From positions 186,001-250,000 of the forward strand of contig PALM01000020.1 in NCBI GenBank assembly GCA_002706365.1: a stretch of DNA of 64,000 nt, given 5' to 3'. How positions within the stretch are numbered: position 1 is the first letter of the stretch; each line of letters opens with the position of its first letter. Made by a program: the position numbers and the translations under genes. Positions 52,288 to 61,900 of this stretch are shown in pieces. The notes below the pieces were generated by a model, which saw only the letters and a list, made by a program, of their open reading frames with translations, made no database searches and had not been told where the DNA came from. Origin of the DNA: Flavobacteriales bacterium. Its GTDB lineage: Bacteria > Bacteroidota > Bacteroidia > Flavobacteriales_E > Vicingaceae.

Positions 52288-53442
52288 CTATTCATTTTGC
52301 CATCCGAATGGATAATATTTATCAACAGATAAGGAAATGCCAAATTGAACCATCCAAATGATGTCGTCATAGCGAATATTCATATAATCCCTTCCAGCAT
52401 AGAAATGGAACAGATAGCCCACAGTACGGTGATTTAAAGGTCGTACCTCAATGAATTGATGAAACATCAATCGATAGTCATCTCTCTCTTCGATCAAATT
52501 AGGGTCAAATAGATCTAGATTATCTGTGATATAGGTCAATTCTGTCCTAAAATGCCATTCTTGATCCGCTCTGAACATGCGTGTAATCGGACCAGTATAA
52601 TAATCGAAATGAAGGCCTACCCTCTTTCTTCCATATGACTTCTCCTGTTCTTTGGTGAAAACCAGCGGAGTATTATCAAAACCACCATCCATTCTATAAC
52701 TCAGGCCTATTGTGCTAAGTCTGTGTTTCTCATTATTGGCAAAACTCCACTTTAAGATGAACTTCAAATAATTGGTTGAAAAATCCCCAGATATGTAATC
52801 ATTCCTCTTCTCGGTGCTATCATTTGAATAGGTATAGAAGCCCAGTGGCTGCCCATTGCTATAATGATGGATCAAAGAGGTTAAGGTGAAGAATTGAAAC
52901 TTTTCATTTGGTTTCAATTTTGTGGTATCACCCCGACCATTATCATTCCAAAACCACCTTTTCTTGCTATCGTAAATCGCAAAATCATAACCTAGACCAA
53001 TGTAGTTGCTCCATGGGACTAGAGGCTTGGAGCTATCTGCAGTCATTCTAAAATTAGCGCGATAATCGATGGTTACTCGCTGCCTTCTTTTGAATGAACT
53101 TCTAGATGGGCGACCCATCAAAATTGGAAATCTTAGGTCTAAATTGGCTTCAACTAAATAGCCACTTCTACCCTCTCCTTCTTTATAATCTACCCTTCTT
53201 TCACCAATTGATTCAGAATATGGAAATGTGGCATAACTCATCCCATCTTGAGAGATCCAAGCTCTTTGCATTTCTCCATAAATAGAAGCATCTCTTATAA
53301 GATGTTGATTGTAAAGGGCATTTTGCGAGAAGCATTCCACAGTCTGCAGCAGCAGCAGCAGCAGCACTAAAAGGCCTAGTTTATTTAGAATAGCAATGAA
53401 TTTGGGGAAATGAATTCCTTTTGATATTCGCTTCAATCGCAT
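52288..53442 (-). CDS. Exported outer-membrane barrel-like protein, function unknown
   Basis: The 384-residue product has a long signal peptide with a seven-Leu core (about residues 28-34) encoded by a CAG/CTG-type triplet tract at about 53346-53364, ending in FSQ. The mature part has aromatic-rich antiparallel strands (IGLGYDFAIYDSKKRWFW, FQFFTLTSLIHHYSNGQPLGFYTYSN and YLFHFYAGRDYMNIRYDDIIWMVQFGISL). It fits an outer-membrane barrel but no family can be named. It is divergent from the giant T9SS gene. Confidence 0.7.
   Translation of the reverse strand: MRLKRISKGIHFPKFIAILNKLGLLVLLLLLLQTVECFSQNALYNQHLIRDASIYGEMQRAWISQDGMSYATFPYSESIGERRVDYKEGEGRSGYLVEANLDLRFPILMGRPSRSSFKRRQRVTIDYRANFRMTADSSKPLVPWSNYIGLGYDFAIYDSKKRWFWNDNGRGDTTKLKPNEKFQFFTLTSLIHHYSNGQPLGFYTYSNDSTEKRNDYISGDFSTNYLKFILKWSFANNEKHRLSTIGLSYRMDGGFDNTPLVFTKEQEKSYGRKRVGLHFDYYTGPITRMFRADQEWHFRTELTYITDNLDLFDPNLIEERDDYRLMFHQFIEVRPLNHRTVGYLFHFYAGRDYMNIRYDDIIWMVQFGISLSVDKYYPFGWQNE
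53346..53364. repeat. CAG-type triplet tract in a signal-peptide region
   Basis: Six consecutive CAG-type triplets, read as CTG on the coding minus strand, encode the leucine core of the signal peptide of the gene at 52288-53442. In-frame slippage would change the core length without a frameshift. Confidence 0.7.
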
Positions 53443-53561
53443 TTTACAAATCTAAGGTGTGCCGACAGACAAAATTTGAATGAAGGATTAAATCTTATAA
53501 ATTTATTCAAATCAATGATTCATAGATAATTGGTAATTTCAAGTCCTTTTTTAAAAGCAGC

Positions 53562-53606
53562 AGGCAACGCTTTTAAATTGGCTGCGTCATTTAGTAGTAA
53601 ATGACG
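53562..53606 (+). promoter_or_regulatory. Candidate ECF promoter and hairpin before the giant T9SS gene
   Basis: GGCAAC (53563-53568) is followed after an 18-base gap by TC within CGTCATTTA, the AAC / CGTC pattern of ECF promoters. CGTCATTTA (53585-53593), loop GTAG and TAAATGACG (53598-53606) form a perfect 9-base stem, 53 bases before the ATG at 53660. The hairpin could be an operator, a leader structure or fortuitous. Confidence 0.4.
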
Positions 53607-53659
53607 AATTGCACCAAACCTTTTATGCGATTTGGTCGTCATAATCTAATATACACCAG

Positions 53660-56600
53660 ATGAAAAAAACACTACTACCTCTCTTACTAATTTTCTTTAG
53701 CCTTTTTATAAGTCAAGACATTCAAGCACAGCGATTTGAGTGGCTTAAGATCTATTCAAGTTCTGGATTTAGCACCGGAGATCAATTTATTGAAGTATCG
53801 GGTAACAATGTGTTCGTTGCAGGAGAATTCCAAGGTAGTTTGAGCTTTGGAAGTACGGTCTTGAATTCGGGTACTACTAGGACGATCTATTTGGCTAATT
53901 ATGATACGCTGGGAAACTTCAGATGGGCGATTAGAAATACTGGTGGTTCAACTTTTACAGATGTGATTGATATTGATGTTGATGATTCCGCCAATGTCTA
54001 TTTAACGGGTATGTACAATACTTCGATGAGTTGGGGTTCGACGAGTCTGAGTCTAGGAAACTCATCTTCTTCTAGAGAAGCTTTCATCGTAAAAATAGAT
54101 GATCAAGGTGTAGCTCAATGGATAAGAGGAATTTATAGTCCGACTACAACTTTTTCATTCAGAGGAGTAGTGGATATCTCTGTCAGTGATAACAAAGTCT
54201 TCATTGCCGGCCAACAAGTTAGTGATATTAGATTCACAGGATCGTCTCTTATTCTTCGCCAAACTACTGGAAGTGCATTTCAACAAAACAATATCTTCGT
54301 GGGGGAACTGGATCACAATGGTAATCCGCTAGCCTTGAATAGGATTATCACTGCAGCTGCAAACGTTACGAACTTTAACTCTGTGGGAGATATAGAAGCC
54401 CTTAACGATTCAGTTTTTTATTTCTCTGGCACCTATAGAGGTCAATATACCTTTGGAACCAATAATGTCCCCTTCCCAAACACTACCTCAAATATTCTTG
54501 GTGTAGCTAAATTCACTAACTACGACTGCGACTGGCTAGTTAGACCAACTTCATCAAGTGGAGTTTTCACTTTTGTACCTCAAATTTCCGTCGCCAATAA
54601 TGGAGACCTTTATCTTGCTGGAAACACAACCGGTAATATGGTTATCCAGAATAACACCATTACAGCTCCACCGGGCTTTAGTTCTTTTTTGAGATATATT
54701 TACGCTTTGAGAATTAGTTCTAGTGGCTCACTTCTAAATTTCAAATCTTTTAATGCGCCAAATCAAAATATAACTGATTCAGACCTCAATGCTAAGAATG
54801 AGTTCTTGATTTCCGCGGATTTTAGAGATAGTGTTGATATCAATGGAGTGAAGACATTTCCAAACGGCACATTTAGTGGAGATCACCTTATTATCAAGCT
54901 AGACACAGATCTAGATCCTATGTGGTATCAAACTGGTGGAGGCGGAAATGCCGATTTGCCTTTATCTCTAGCTGCCGACGAAGGGAAAACAAGCTTTTAT
55001 GTGAGTGGCAACTTTAGAGGCTTGTCTCAATTTGGAACCACCTTCTTTGCTGGAAATACTTCATTTTCTACATCAATTATCTACAAAATGGATGATTGTG
55101 GAAGTAATCCTGTACCAATTACTTTTTCTGGAGATACGAATCTATGCCAAGGACAAAGCGTGAGGATCATTGCAAATCCTCCCACTTTAGCAACTTTTCA
55201 ATGGATGAGAGATTCTGTTATCTTGGCTGGAGAGGTTTTTAGGGACTTATTGGTAAGTACTTCAGGCAATTATCAAGTCATTGTCAATGGTTCTGGCTGT
55301 TTAGATACCTCAAGGGTAATTCGCGTGAATGTAGGAACTCCTCCAACAGTCACTTATGCTCAGCGTGATACGGTTTGTGAACAAGATGCGCCAATTGCTT
55401 TAAGTGGCGGACTTCCTCTTGGTGGAACATATAAAGGTCCTGGAGTAGTTAACAATACTTTTGACCCATCACTTACCGGAATTGGCACCTATCAGATCAG
55501 ATATGTCTTTTCAAATAATGGTTGTGCAGACTCGGCCACTTCAAGCATTTTTGTGAAGCCTGCACCAACAGTTTTCTTTGCTCCTATTTCCAATATTTGT
55601 ATCACCGCCTCCCCTATCACACTTACAAATGCATTTCCGAGCGGAGGTACATTCTCAGGTAATGGCGTGACAGGTAATCAATTCGATCCGCAAATTGCAG
55701 GTGGAGGATTTACCGATATCACATACACATACACTGATCCTAACGGCTGCGTTGGAACTGCTATTCAAACTGTGGAAGTAGATACTTTGCCTTCAGTTGC
55801 CCTGAACCCTATTGCAGATATCTGTGCTAATGAGTCACCTAGACTTTTGGTAGAAGGTGTTCCTGCTGGTGGAGTGTATTCAGGACCAGGTGTTGTTAAC
55901 GGCAGCTTCGATCCTTCTCTTACTGGTACAGGGACCTATACGATTACTTACTCCTTATCGAATCAATGCGGCAGCTCTTCTGCTACCCAGAGCATAACGG
56001 TAATTTCTGCACCTTCCGCTTCTTTAGGAAGCTTTGCCGACTTATGTGAAAACGATGGGCCAGTTTCCTTAAGTGGTGGTAGTCCGACTGGCGGAACATA
56101 TTCTGGTGTTGGAGTTAGCGGAGGTTCATTTGATCCTTCTGTTTCAGGAACAGGAACCTTTACCATTTACTATGAATTTACCAATGCGATTGGCTGTACT
56201 GATAGAGATTCTTCCACCATTACAGTGAACCCGCTTCCAAATTCAAGCATTAGTCCGAATACATCAATTTGTCTTGGGAGCAGCACTACTCTTCAAGCGA
56301 CTGGAGGGACTTCATATCTATGGAGCACTTCAGCTAGCACAGCAAGTATAAATGTGAGTCCGACTACTACTACAAACTACTCCGTTACCATTACTACTGC
56401 CAATGGTTGCTCTGCTGTAGAGAATGCAACTGTAACAGTTAATCCATTGCCAACTACTAGCATTAGCGGCACATCTGTGATCTGTGAAGGAAGTAGCACC
56501 ACTCTAACTGCATCTGGCGGACAAAGCTACAGCTGGAGCAATAGTGCCTCAACTGCTGCGATCACCGTCGCTCCTACTGTAACTACAACATATACCGTGA

Positions 56601-58699
56601 CTGCAACGGATGCGAACGGTTGTACAGACACTGAAAGTCAAGTAGTGACTGTAAACCCTGCTCCTAATGTATCATTAGGAAGCTTCGCCGACCTATGCGA
56701 AAATGATGGACCAATTACACTAAGTGGTGGCACACCTGCAGGTGGAACTTATTCAGGTCCTGGAGTAAGCGCTGGAAGCTTTGACCCTAATGTATCAGGT
56801 GTTGGTACTTTCTTGATCTATTACAGCTTTACAGATGCTATAGGATGTAGTGCCCGAGATTCTTCATTCATTACTGTGAATCCACTACCTATTACTAGCA
56901 TCACTCCAAATACATCCATTTGCCTTGGAAGCAGTACTACTCTTCAAGCTACGGGTGGAACTTCATACCTGTGGAGCACATCAGCTACAACTGCAAGTAT
57001 TAATGTTAGTCCGACGACTACTACGAACTATTCCGTAACAATAACCAATGCGAACAACTGTTCTGCAGTTGAGAACGTAACAGTATCGGTTAATCCATTG
57101 CCAACAGCAAGCATTAGTGGTACATCAGTCATCTGCGAAGGAAGCAGTACTACATTGACTGCAAGTGGCGGACAAAGCTATAGCTGGAACAATAGTGCCT
57201 CTACAGCTGCAATCACGGTCTCTCCTACTGTAACTACAACTTATACTGTGACTGCAACAGATGCAAATGGCTGTACAGATACTGAAAGTCAGATTGTGAC
57301 CGTGAATCCTGCTCCTAATGTATCTTTAGGAAGCTTTGCCGACCTATGCGAAGGTGATGCACCAATTACACTCAGCGGTGGAACTCCAGCCGGAGGAACA
57401 TATTTTGGCACAGGAGTTATTGCTGGAAATTTCGACCCTAATTTATCAGGAGTAGGCACTTTTACGATCTTTTATAGCTTCACTGATGCAATAGGTTGTA
57501 GCGCAGTAGACTCTTCTTCTATAACAGTCAACCCACTTCCTATTACCACGATCACTCCAGATACAAGCATTTGTAGTGGAAGCTCTATCAATCTCAATGC
57601 TACTGGTGGAACTACTTATTTGTGGAATACATCGGCTACAACAGCGGGAATTACCGTAAGTCCAACAACTACAACTAATTATTCTGTAACAATCACGAAT
57701 TCAAACAACTGCTCTGTTGTAGAGAATGTGACTGTAACAGTGAATTCAAGTCCATCTGCAAGTATCAATGGTAACTCTACCATCTGCGCTGGTAGTAGCA
57801 CTACGCTTACTGCTACAGGCGGTGGTAACTATTTATGGAGTAACAATGCTTCTACAGCTGCGATTACAGTCTCTCCTTCTGCTAACACAACTTATTCGGT
57901 TACTGTAACAAATAGTTTCGGTTGTACATCTACAGCAAGCCAAAGTGTAACGGTTAATCCACTTCCAAGCATCACAGTTTCCAATGATACGGCGATCTGT
58001 CTTGGAGATAGTGTGCAACTGACTGCATCCGGAAGCACAGCAAGCTATTTGTGGAGTACGAATGAGACCACATCACAGATCATTGCAAAGCCACAGAATA
58101 CCACTAATTACACAGTTACATTAACTGATGCAAACGGATGTACAGCTAGTGGATCTGTGCTTGTAACTGTAAATACCGGATCTCCAATCAATATTGGACC
58201 TGATACTTTATTGGATCCTGTGAACACCACTTCGTACACCTACGATGCAGGTATTGGGTTCTTTATATCATACTTATGGCAAGATAATTCTACTAATCAA
58301 ACTCTTACTGTTAACTATGATCCAGCAAAAGCAGGAACCACAGATACAATTAGTGTGATTGCATTCACAAGTAGTGGTTGTCCGTCGGTTGATACTGCCC
58401 TAGTAACTTATGACTTGGCATCAGGCATTTCTGAGAATTACAGTCTGGAAAGTATCATTAGTGTGAGTCCGAACCCAACAACGGATCAAGTGAATATCCG
58501 TTTTAGTAAAACTGGCAAAGGTTTTAGAAATATTCAACTCTTCGATCTCAATGGTAAGATCGTATTTGATCAGAAATACGATGCCTCTTTGGATCTGATC
58601 ACTCTTGATCTTATGGAATGGAAGTTCAATAAGGGAGTGTATCTCTTGAATATTGAAGAGAACGGACAGTTCTTCCAAGAGAAGATTGTGGTGCAGTAA
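53660..58699 (+). CDS. Giant secreted repeat protein with T9SS sorting domain
   Basis: The 1679-residue protein has a signal peptide (about 1-24, ending IQAQ), a propeller-like N-terminal region (about 25-480), a run of six Ig-like modules of the SLGSFADLCENDGPITLSGG type interleaved with two further Ig/PKD-like modules of the ICLGSSTTLQATGG and VICEGSSTTLTASGG types, and a C-terminal sorting domain (VSPNPTTDQVNIRF and GVYLLNIEENGQFF, about 1600-1679). In the region from about 56.0 to 57.97 kb the three-module set repeats with an exact 651-base period. It is probably a surface adhesin or matrix protein. Confidence 0.9.
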   Translation: MKKTLLPLLLIFFSLFISQDIQAQRFEWLKIYSSSGFSTGDQFIEVSGNNVFVAGEFQGSLSFGSTVLNSGTTRTIYLANYDTLGNFRWAIRNTGGSTFTDVIDIDVDDSANVYLTGMYNTSMSWGSTSLSLGNSSSSREAFIVKIDDQGVAQWIRGIYSPTTTFSFRGVVDISVSDNKVFIAGQQVSDIRFTGSSLILRQTTGSAFQQNNIFVGELDHNGNPLALNRIITAAANVTNFNSVGDIEALNDSVFYFSGTYRGQYTFGTNNVPFPNTTSNILGVAKFTNYDCDWLVRPTSSSGVFTFVPQISVANNGDLYLAGNTTGNMVIQNNTITAPPGFSSFLRYIYALRISSSGSLLNFKSFNAPNQNITDSDLNAKNEFLISADFRDSVDINGVKTFPNGTFSGDHLIIKLDTDLDPMWYQTGGGGNADLPLSLAADEGKTSFYVSGNFRGLSQFGTTFFAGNTSFSTSIIYKMDDCGSNPVPITFSGDTNLCQGQSVRIIANPPTLATFQWMRDSVILAGEVFRDLLVSTSGNYQVIVNGSGCLDTSRVIRVNVGTPPTVTYAQRDTVCEQDAPIALSGGLPLGGTYKGPGVVNNTFDPSLTGIGTYQIRYVFSNNGCADSATSSIFVKPAPTVFFAPISNICITASPITLTNAFPSGGTFSGNGVTGNQFDPQIAGGGFTDITYTYTDPNGCVGTAIQTVEVDTLPSVALNPIADICANESPRLLVEGVPAGGVYSGPGVVNGSFDPSLTGTGTYTITYSLSNQCGSSSATQSITVISAPSASLGSFADLCENDGPVSLSGGSPTGGTYSGVGVSGGSFDPSVSGTGTFTIYYEFTNAIGCTDRDSSTITVNPLPNSSISPNTSICLGSSTTLQATGGTSYLWSTSASTASINVSPTTTTNYSVTITTANGCSAVENATVTVNPLPTTSISGTSVICEGSSTTLTASGGQSYSWSNSASTAAITVAPTVTTTYTVTATDANGCTDTESQVVTVNPAPNVSLGSFADLCENDGPITLSGGTPAGGTYSGPGVSAGSFDPNVSGVGTFLIYYSFTDAIGCSARDSSFITVNPLPITSITPNTSICLGSSTTLQATGGTSYLWSTSATTASINVSPTTTTNYSVTITNANNCSAVENVTVSVNPLPTASISGTSVICEGSSTTLTASGGQSYSWNNSASTAAITVSPTVTTTYTVTATDANGCTDTESQIVTVNPAPNVSLGSFADLCEGDAPITLSGGTPAGGTYFGTGVIAGNFDPNLSGVGTFTIFYSFTDAIGCSAVDSSSITVNPLPITTITPDTSICSGSSINLNATGGTTYLWNTSATTAGITVSPTTTTNYSVTITNSNNCSVVENVTVTVNSSPSASINGNSTICAGSSTTLTATGGGNYLWSNNASTAAITVSPSANTTYSVTVTNSFGCTSTASQSVTVNPLPSITVSNDTAICLGDSVQLTASGSTASYLWSTNETTSQIIAKPQNTTNYTVTLTDANGCTASGSVLVTVNTGSPINIGPDTLLDPVNTTSYTYDAGIGFFISYLWQDNSTNQTLTVNYDPAKAGTTDTISVIAFTSSGCPSVDTALVTYDLASGISENYSLESIISVSPNPTTDQVNIRFSKTGKGFRNIQLFDLNGKIVFDQKYDASLDLITLDLMEWKFNKGVYLLNIEENGQFFQEKIVVQ
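56008..57966 (+). repeat. Three tandem supermodules of 651 bases (217 residues)
   Basis: The landmark GGAAGCTT with the following CGCC/TGCC word starts at 56027, 56678 and 57329, two steps of exactly 651 bases. The copies are highly similar in DNA, for example AGCTTYGCCGACCTATGCGA in two of them. Each encodes one FADLCE-type module and two GSSTTL-type modules. The third copy is somewhat more diverged. Confidence 0.8.
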
Positions 58700-58766
58700 A
58701 TTCAATACTTTAATAAAGGCTGAAGATCATCTTATCTTGAATATCTTTAGGAATTATTTTTTCCTG

Positions 58767-59597
58767 ATGAACTATTCAATCAAGACAGCTTTTCTACTCT
58801 TATCGATCTTTTGCATTTCAATAGTTCATGCTCAAGATGATTATGAGCGATATGGAATAGATGATAGCAGCAAGTTCTTTATTGGAGCTAATATCAATGC
58901 CTTCTTCCCCAATCACAACACGGCTGTTTTGTACTCTGGGATGCCTTCGGTTACTCAATTCAATATACCCTATATTCTAAGTCGACCGGAAAACCAGCAA
59001 ACCTTTGATGACTTTTTTAGGGCTCCTTATCAAGTGGCAGAATACCCTTTGGAGTCTCGCTACAGAACAACAGTGGAGTTGGGCTTGCATATACTATACA
59101 AACCACTTAAGGATCTCGGTTTTTTCCTTGACTTCAATGTGGCTCAGCTAGATTATGAGCAATTCTTTACCATGCAGGTAGATGATCCAAATAACAATAT
59201 TCCTGGTCCTACCCTTCTTCGCTTCCCCATTATTGGCGAAGAGAATCGCTTTAATCTGAATCTTGGAATCCAGTATTTCTATTATCGTGGAGAAAGCAGT
59301 AGAGCCTTCATTTCAGCATATGGGAATGTCAATAATATTAGCATGCAGAGCAATTATATCGTAATCGATAATATTCGCTACGATATCTTTCATCTCAATA
59401 ATAACTCAGCCGACCTGCAAGTTGGTGGCAATGGCATAGGTGCAGGAGTTGGTATGGGTTTTCAATTCGATCTCACTGAGGTGATGCTGGCTGATATCCA
59501 TTATCAACTTACGCATGCTCAAGTGAACCTCACTGAACAATTCAATGAAAGAGGTTTGCAGAACTCCCTGGGGATAAGGGTGCTTTGGAAGTTATAA
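58767..59597 (+). CDS. Exported outer-membrane barrel-like protein
   Basis: From the ATG at 58767 the product is 276 residues with a signal peptide ending VHAQ (about 18-22). The frame is open to 58653 but that part overlaps the end of the giant gene and has no signal-like content. Strands such as RTTVELGLHILYKPLKDLGFFLDFNVAQLDY, FNLNLGIQYFYYRGESS and a C-terminal NSLGIRVLWKL suggest a barrel. It may be a partner of the giant protein, since the genes are close (67 bases) and on the same strand. Confidence 0.7.
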   Translation: MNYSIKTAFLLLSIFCISIVHAQDDYERYGIDDSSKFFIGANINAFFPNHNTAVLYSGMPSVTQFNIPYILSRPENQQTFDDFFRAPYQVAEYPLESRYRTTVELGLHILYKPLKDLGFFLDFNVAQLDYEQFFTMQVDDPNNNIPGPTLLRFPIIGEENRFNLNLGIQYFYYRGESSRAFISAYGNVNNISMQSNYIVIDNIRYDIFHLNNNSADLQVGGNGIGAGVGMGFQFDLTEVMLADIHYQLTHAQVNLTEQFNERGLQNSLGIRVLWKL

Positions 59598-59651
59598 GCT
59601 GCCAACTTTGTTTACATTTAAAACGTCTCTTAGTAAATAAAGCTACTATCA

Positions 59652-60740
59652 ATGCTTAGGCTTATCTATATAGTTTGTTTTACCCTATGCTCCTTGACTA
59701 CAATAGCACAAACTAATTTCTATTTTTTAGATAGCTATCATAATTTATACGAATACGATCTACAAGACTGTAGTCAAAACTTCATTACCAAACTTCTCGA
59801 TAGCAATGGGGTGGATCACATTCTTACAGATATGGCGATTACGGATAATGGAGAATTCTATTTCATTTCTGGAGATGAAGTCTACCATTACGATCAAGAA
59901 GAAGACTATATCATTGAAATAGGTAGCATTTATCTAAGTTGTGATCCTCAACTTTCAAATGCATATTACAATTCATGCACTTCTGTAGGAAACGAACTAT
60001 TGATCATTGGAGCTGGAAATGGATCTATTCTTAAATTCGATTTAAATAACAACTCGGCGACTTGCATTGGCATGTTGACAAGTGGCAATGATGATCTTTC
60101 TGGAGGCATTGTAGAGCATGAAGGATATTTCTACGCAAGTGGCAGAAGCCCCGCCGGCTTGTATAAATTCAAGATCAATCAAACTTATACTGCATTAGAA
60201 GAGATCAGTTTTATTCCAATGTCTGATTACATTCAAGGATATTCATTGCTGAGTCTCCAAATGGATTCGACAAATGAAGATAAAAGCTTAATCACCTCAC
60301 ATAAACCGGTTAATATTAGCAGCATAAATTTTAGTCAGATTTCTCTCAGCAATTCATCAATTTCAACGATATGCATAGTCTCTAACTTCCAAAATGTGTA
60401 TGGTGCTGCATCAAAAAAGCCTACGGATCCCTCAGTTGAACCTTTGACAGAGGTGATTTGCGAAGAGCTCATCTTACCTAATATTTTTAGTCCAAACGGA
60501 GATGGGATCAATGACAAATTCAGAGCAATTCAAGGTGATAGTTTAAGCGAGATCAATCTCAAGATATATAATCGCTATGGAATGGAAGTGTACAGTCAAA
60601 CAGAAGGACCTATTGAGTGGGATGGAAAGCAATCCGCTTCCAATGCATCTGAGTCGTCTAGCTATTATTATGTATTAAAGTATCGCGACTACTGTGATGA
60701 AGAGTTGGTGAAAAAGGGTTCATTAATGCTGATCTACTGA
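59652..60740 (+). CDS. Secreted protein with gliding-motility type B (T9SS) sorting domain
   Basis: The 362-residue product has a signal peptide (about 1-19, ending TIAQ), a body with propeller-like strands, and a C-terminal type B domain: LPNIFSPNGDGINDKFRAIQGDSLSEINLKIYNRYGMEVYSQ, then WDGKQSASNASESSSYYYVLKYRDYCDEELVKKGSLMLIY. Type B proteins are exported through the T9SS and held by SprF/PorP-type partners. It ends 11 bases before a convergent kinase gene. Confidence 0.88.
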   Translation: MLRLIYIVCFTLCSLTTIAQTNFYFLDSYHNLYEYDLQDCSQNFITKLLDSNGVDHILTDMAITDNGEFYFISGDEVYHYDQEEDYIIEIGSIYLSCDPQLSNAYYNSCTSVGNELLIIGAGNGSILKFDLNNNSATCIGMLTSGNDDLSGGIVEHEGYFYASGRSPAGLYKFKINQTYTALEEISFIPMSDYIQGYSLLSLQMDSTNEDKSLITSHKPVNISSINFSQISLSNSSISTICIVSNFQNVYGAASKKPTDPSVEPLTEVICEELILPNIFSPNGDGINDKFRAIQGDSLSEINLKIYNRYGMEVYSQTEGPIEWDGKQSASNASESSSYYYVLKYRDYCDEELVKKGSLMLIY

Positions 60741-60750
60741 GTATAGCTGC

Positions 60751-61722
60751 TTAATTGCAAGCATTTAGAGCCCTTTCTGTCATTTCCCGACTGTAATCAT
60801 GCAATTTCCAATGATCTGGCGACCAACCTTCTAAGAAGCGGCAGAAATCAGCCCAAGCAAATGGGTAGAGTCTCCACCACTCTTCTTCCAAAGCATCAAG
60901 ATCAATAGAATGATTGGATTTAATTATCGCTTTCTTCAATTCGTCAAAATAGAAATCGAGCAGTCCATCTGCATAATCAAATAGCTCCTCAGATTCAAAA
61001 CAACTGCTTAAGAAATAAGCTACATCCTTTATGCCGCAACCTCCACCTACATATTGAAAATCAACAGCGGCAACTTTTTGAAAGTCGGTAGAATAACAGA
61101 AGTTGGCTAGCTTGGCATCCCCGTGAACAATTGTCTGATACTTTGCTTCTGCCAGAGTTTTCGAAATAACTAAAGATTTAGTTTTCAGTATCCCCTCTGG
61201 CATTGCTTCCCATTCATCTTTTCTGGTATCCAAATGCCAATAGGTACCTTCCCCCCACAATCTACTGGGTTCTTTTCCGATAAATCTCGCATGAAAATTG
61301 GCCAGCCATTTCAAAGTGAGTCTAGCTATTTGTCGATCAACCACTTCAAGCCTTTTTGGAAATCCTGCAGCATCAAGATCTTCAAGAGCAAGAATAATGT
61401 TTATCTCGCTTGAATCGAGGAAAAGGAGTTTGGGTAGTCTACAATCATCATTGCATGAATCTGCCCAATCCTTATACCAATTACACTCTATTTCATAGGA
61501 TCTCAGCTTACGCTGATGAGAAGTTTCAGTATTCCATCCCCTGGGATGACTACCTTTTGCTTTGAGATCGATCTCTTTGACGATGATCGAATTTCCGGAA
61601 GGTTTTAATGTATATCGACAGATCTTCCCATAGCCGCTCCAGAGTTCCTGAAGCACCTCACTCAGCTCAATGAAATCTTCTTTTAGCGAATTGAGCAATG
61701 AATTCTCTTGTTCCCTATTCAT
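60751..61722 (-). CDS. Small-molecule phosphotransferase (EcKinase/CHK-like)
   Basis: The 323-residue product has the kinase-like fold of aminoglycoside/choline kinases: a lysine/aspartate-rich N-lobe, LALEDLDAAGFPKRL near the hinge, catalytic HGDAKLANF (about 195-203), and metal-binding DFQYVGGGCGIKDVAYFL (about 212-229). The HGDxxxxN motif corresponds to the Brenner motif. The substrate cannot be assigned. Confidence 0.82.
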   Translation of the reverse strand: MNREQENSLLNSLKEDFIELSEVLQELWSGYGKICRYTLKPSGNSIIVKEIDLKAKGSHPRGWNTETSHQRKLRSYEIECNWYKDWADSCNDDCRLPKLLFLDSSEINIILALEDLDAAGFPKRLEVVDRQIARLTLKWLANFHARFIGKEPSRLWGEGTYWHLDTRKDEWEAMPEGILKTKSLVISKTLAEAKYQTIVHGDAKLANFCYSTDFQKVAAVDFQYVGGGCGIKDVAYFLSSCFESEELFDYADGLLDFYFDELKKAIIKSNHSIDLDALEEEWWRLYPFAWADFCRFLEGWSPDHWKLHDYSREMTERALNACN

Positions 61723-61900
61723 CTGTTAATTACGATATTCAATCTTTTTGCTGCTTCAGAAATCAATCCCAAAGGTAAATCCAATATTGAATGCATTCTC
61801 TAATTCATTAGTTAAGGACCATTTGATTCAATAGGATTATTTAAACCCTTTTGCAGAATTGCTGTTTAAAAGATTTATAAACCAATTATCACAGTTTCAA

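Noticed and set aside
56008-57966. CRISPR-like or satellite repeat array
   Set aside because: The repeats are in frame, translate to Ig-like modules without stops and have no short repeat/unique spacer pattern.
58653-58766. Upstream extension of the barrel-like gene into the giant gene
   Set aside because: The extension lies in the shifted frame of the giant gene's 3' end and lacks signal-peptide character; the ATG at 58767 starts a good signal peptide.
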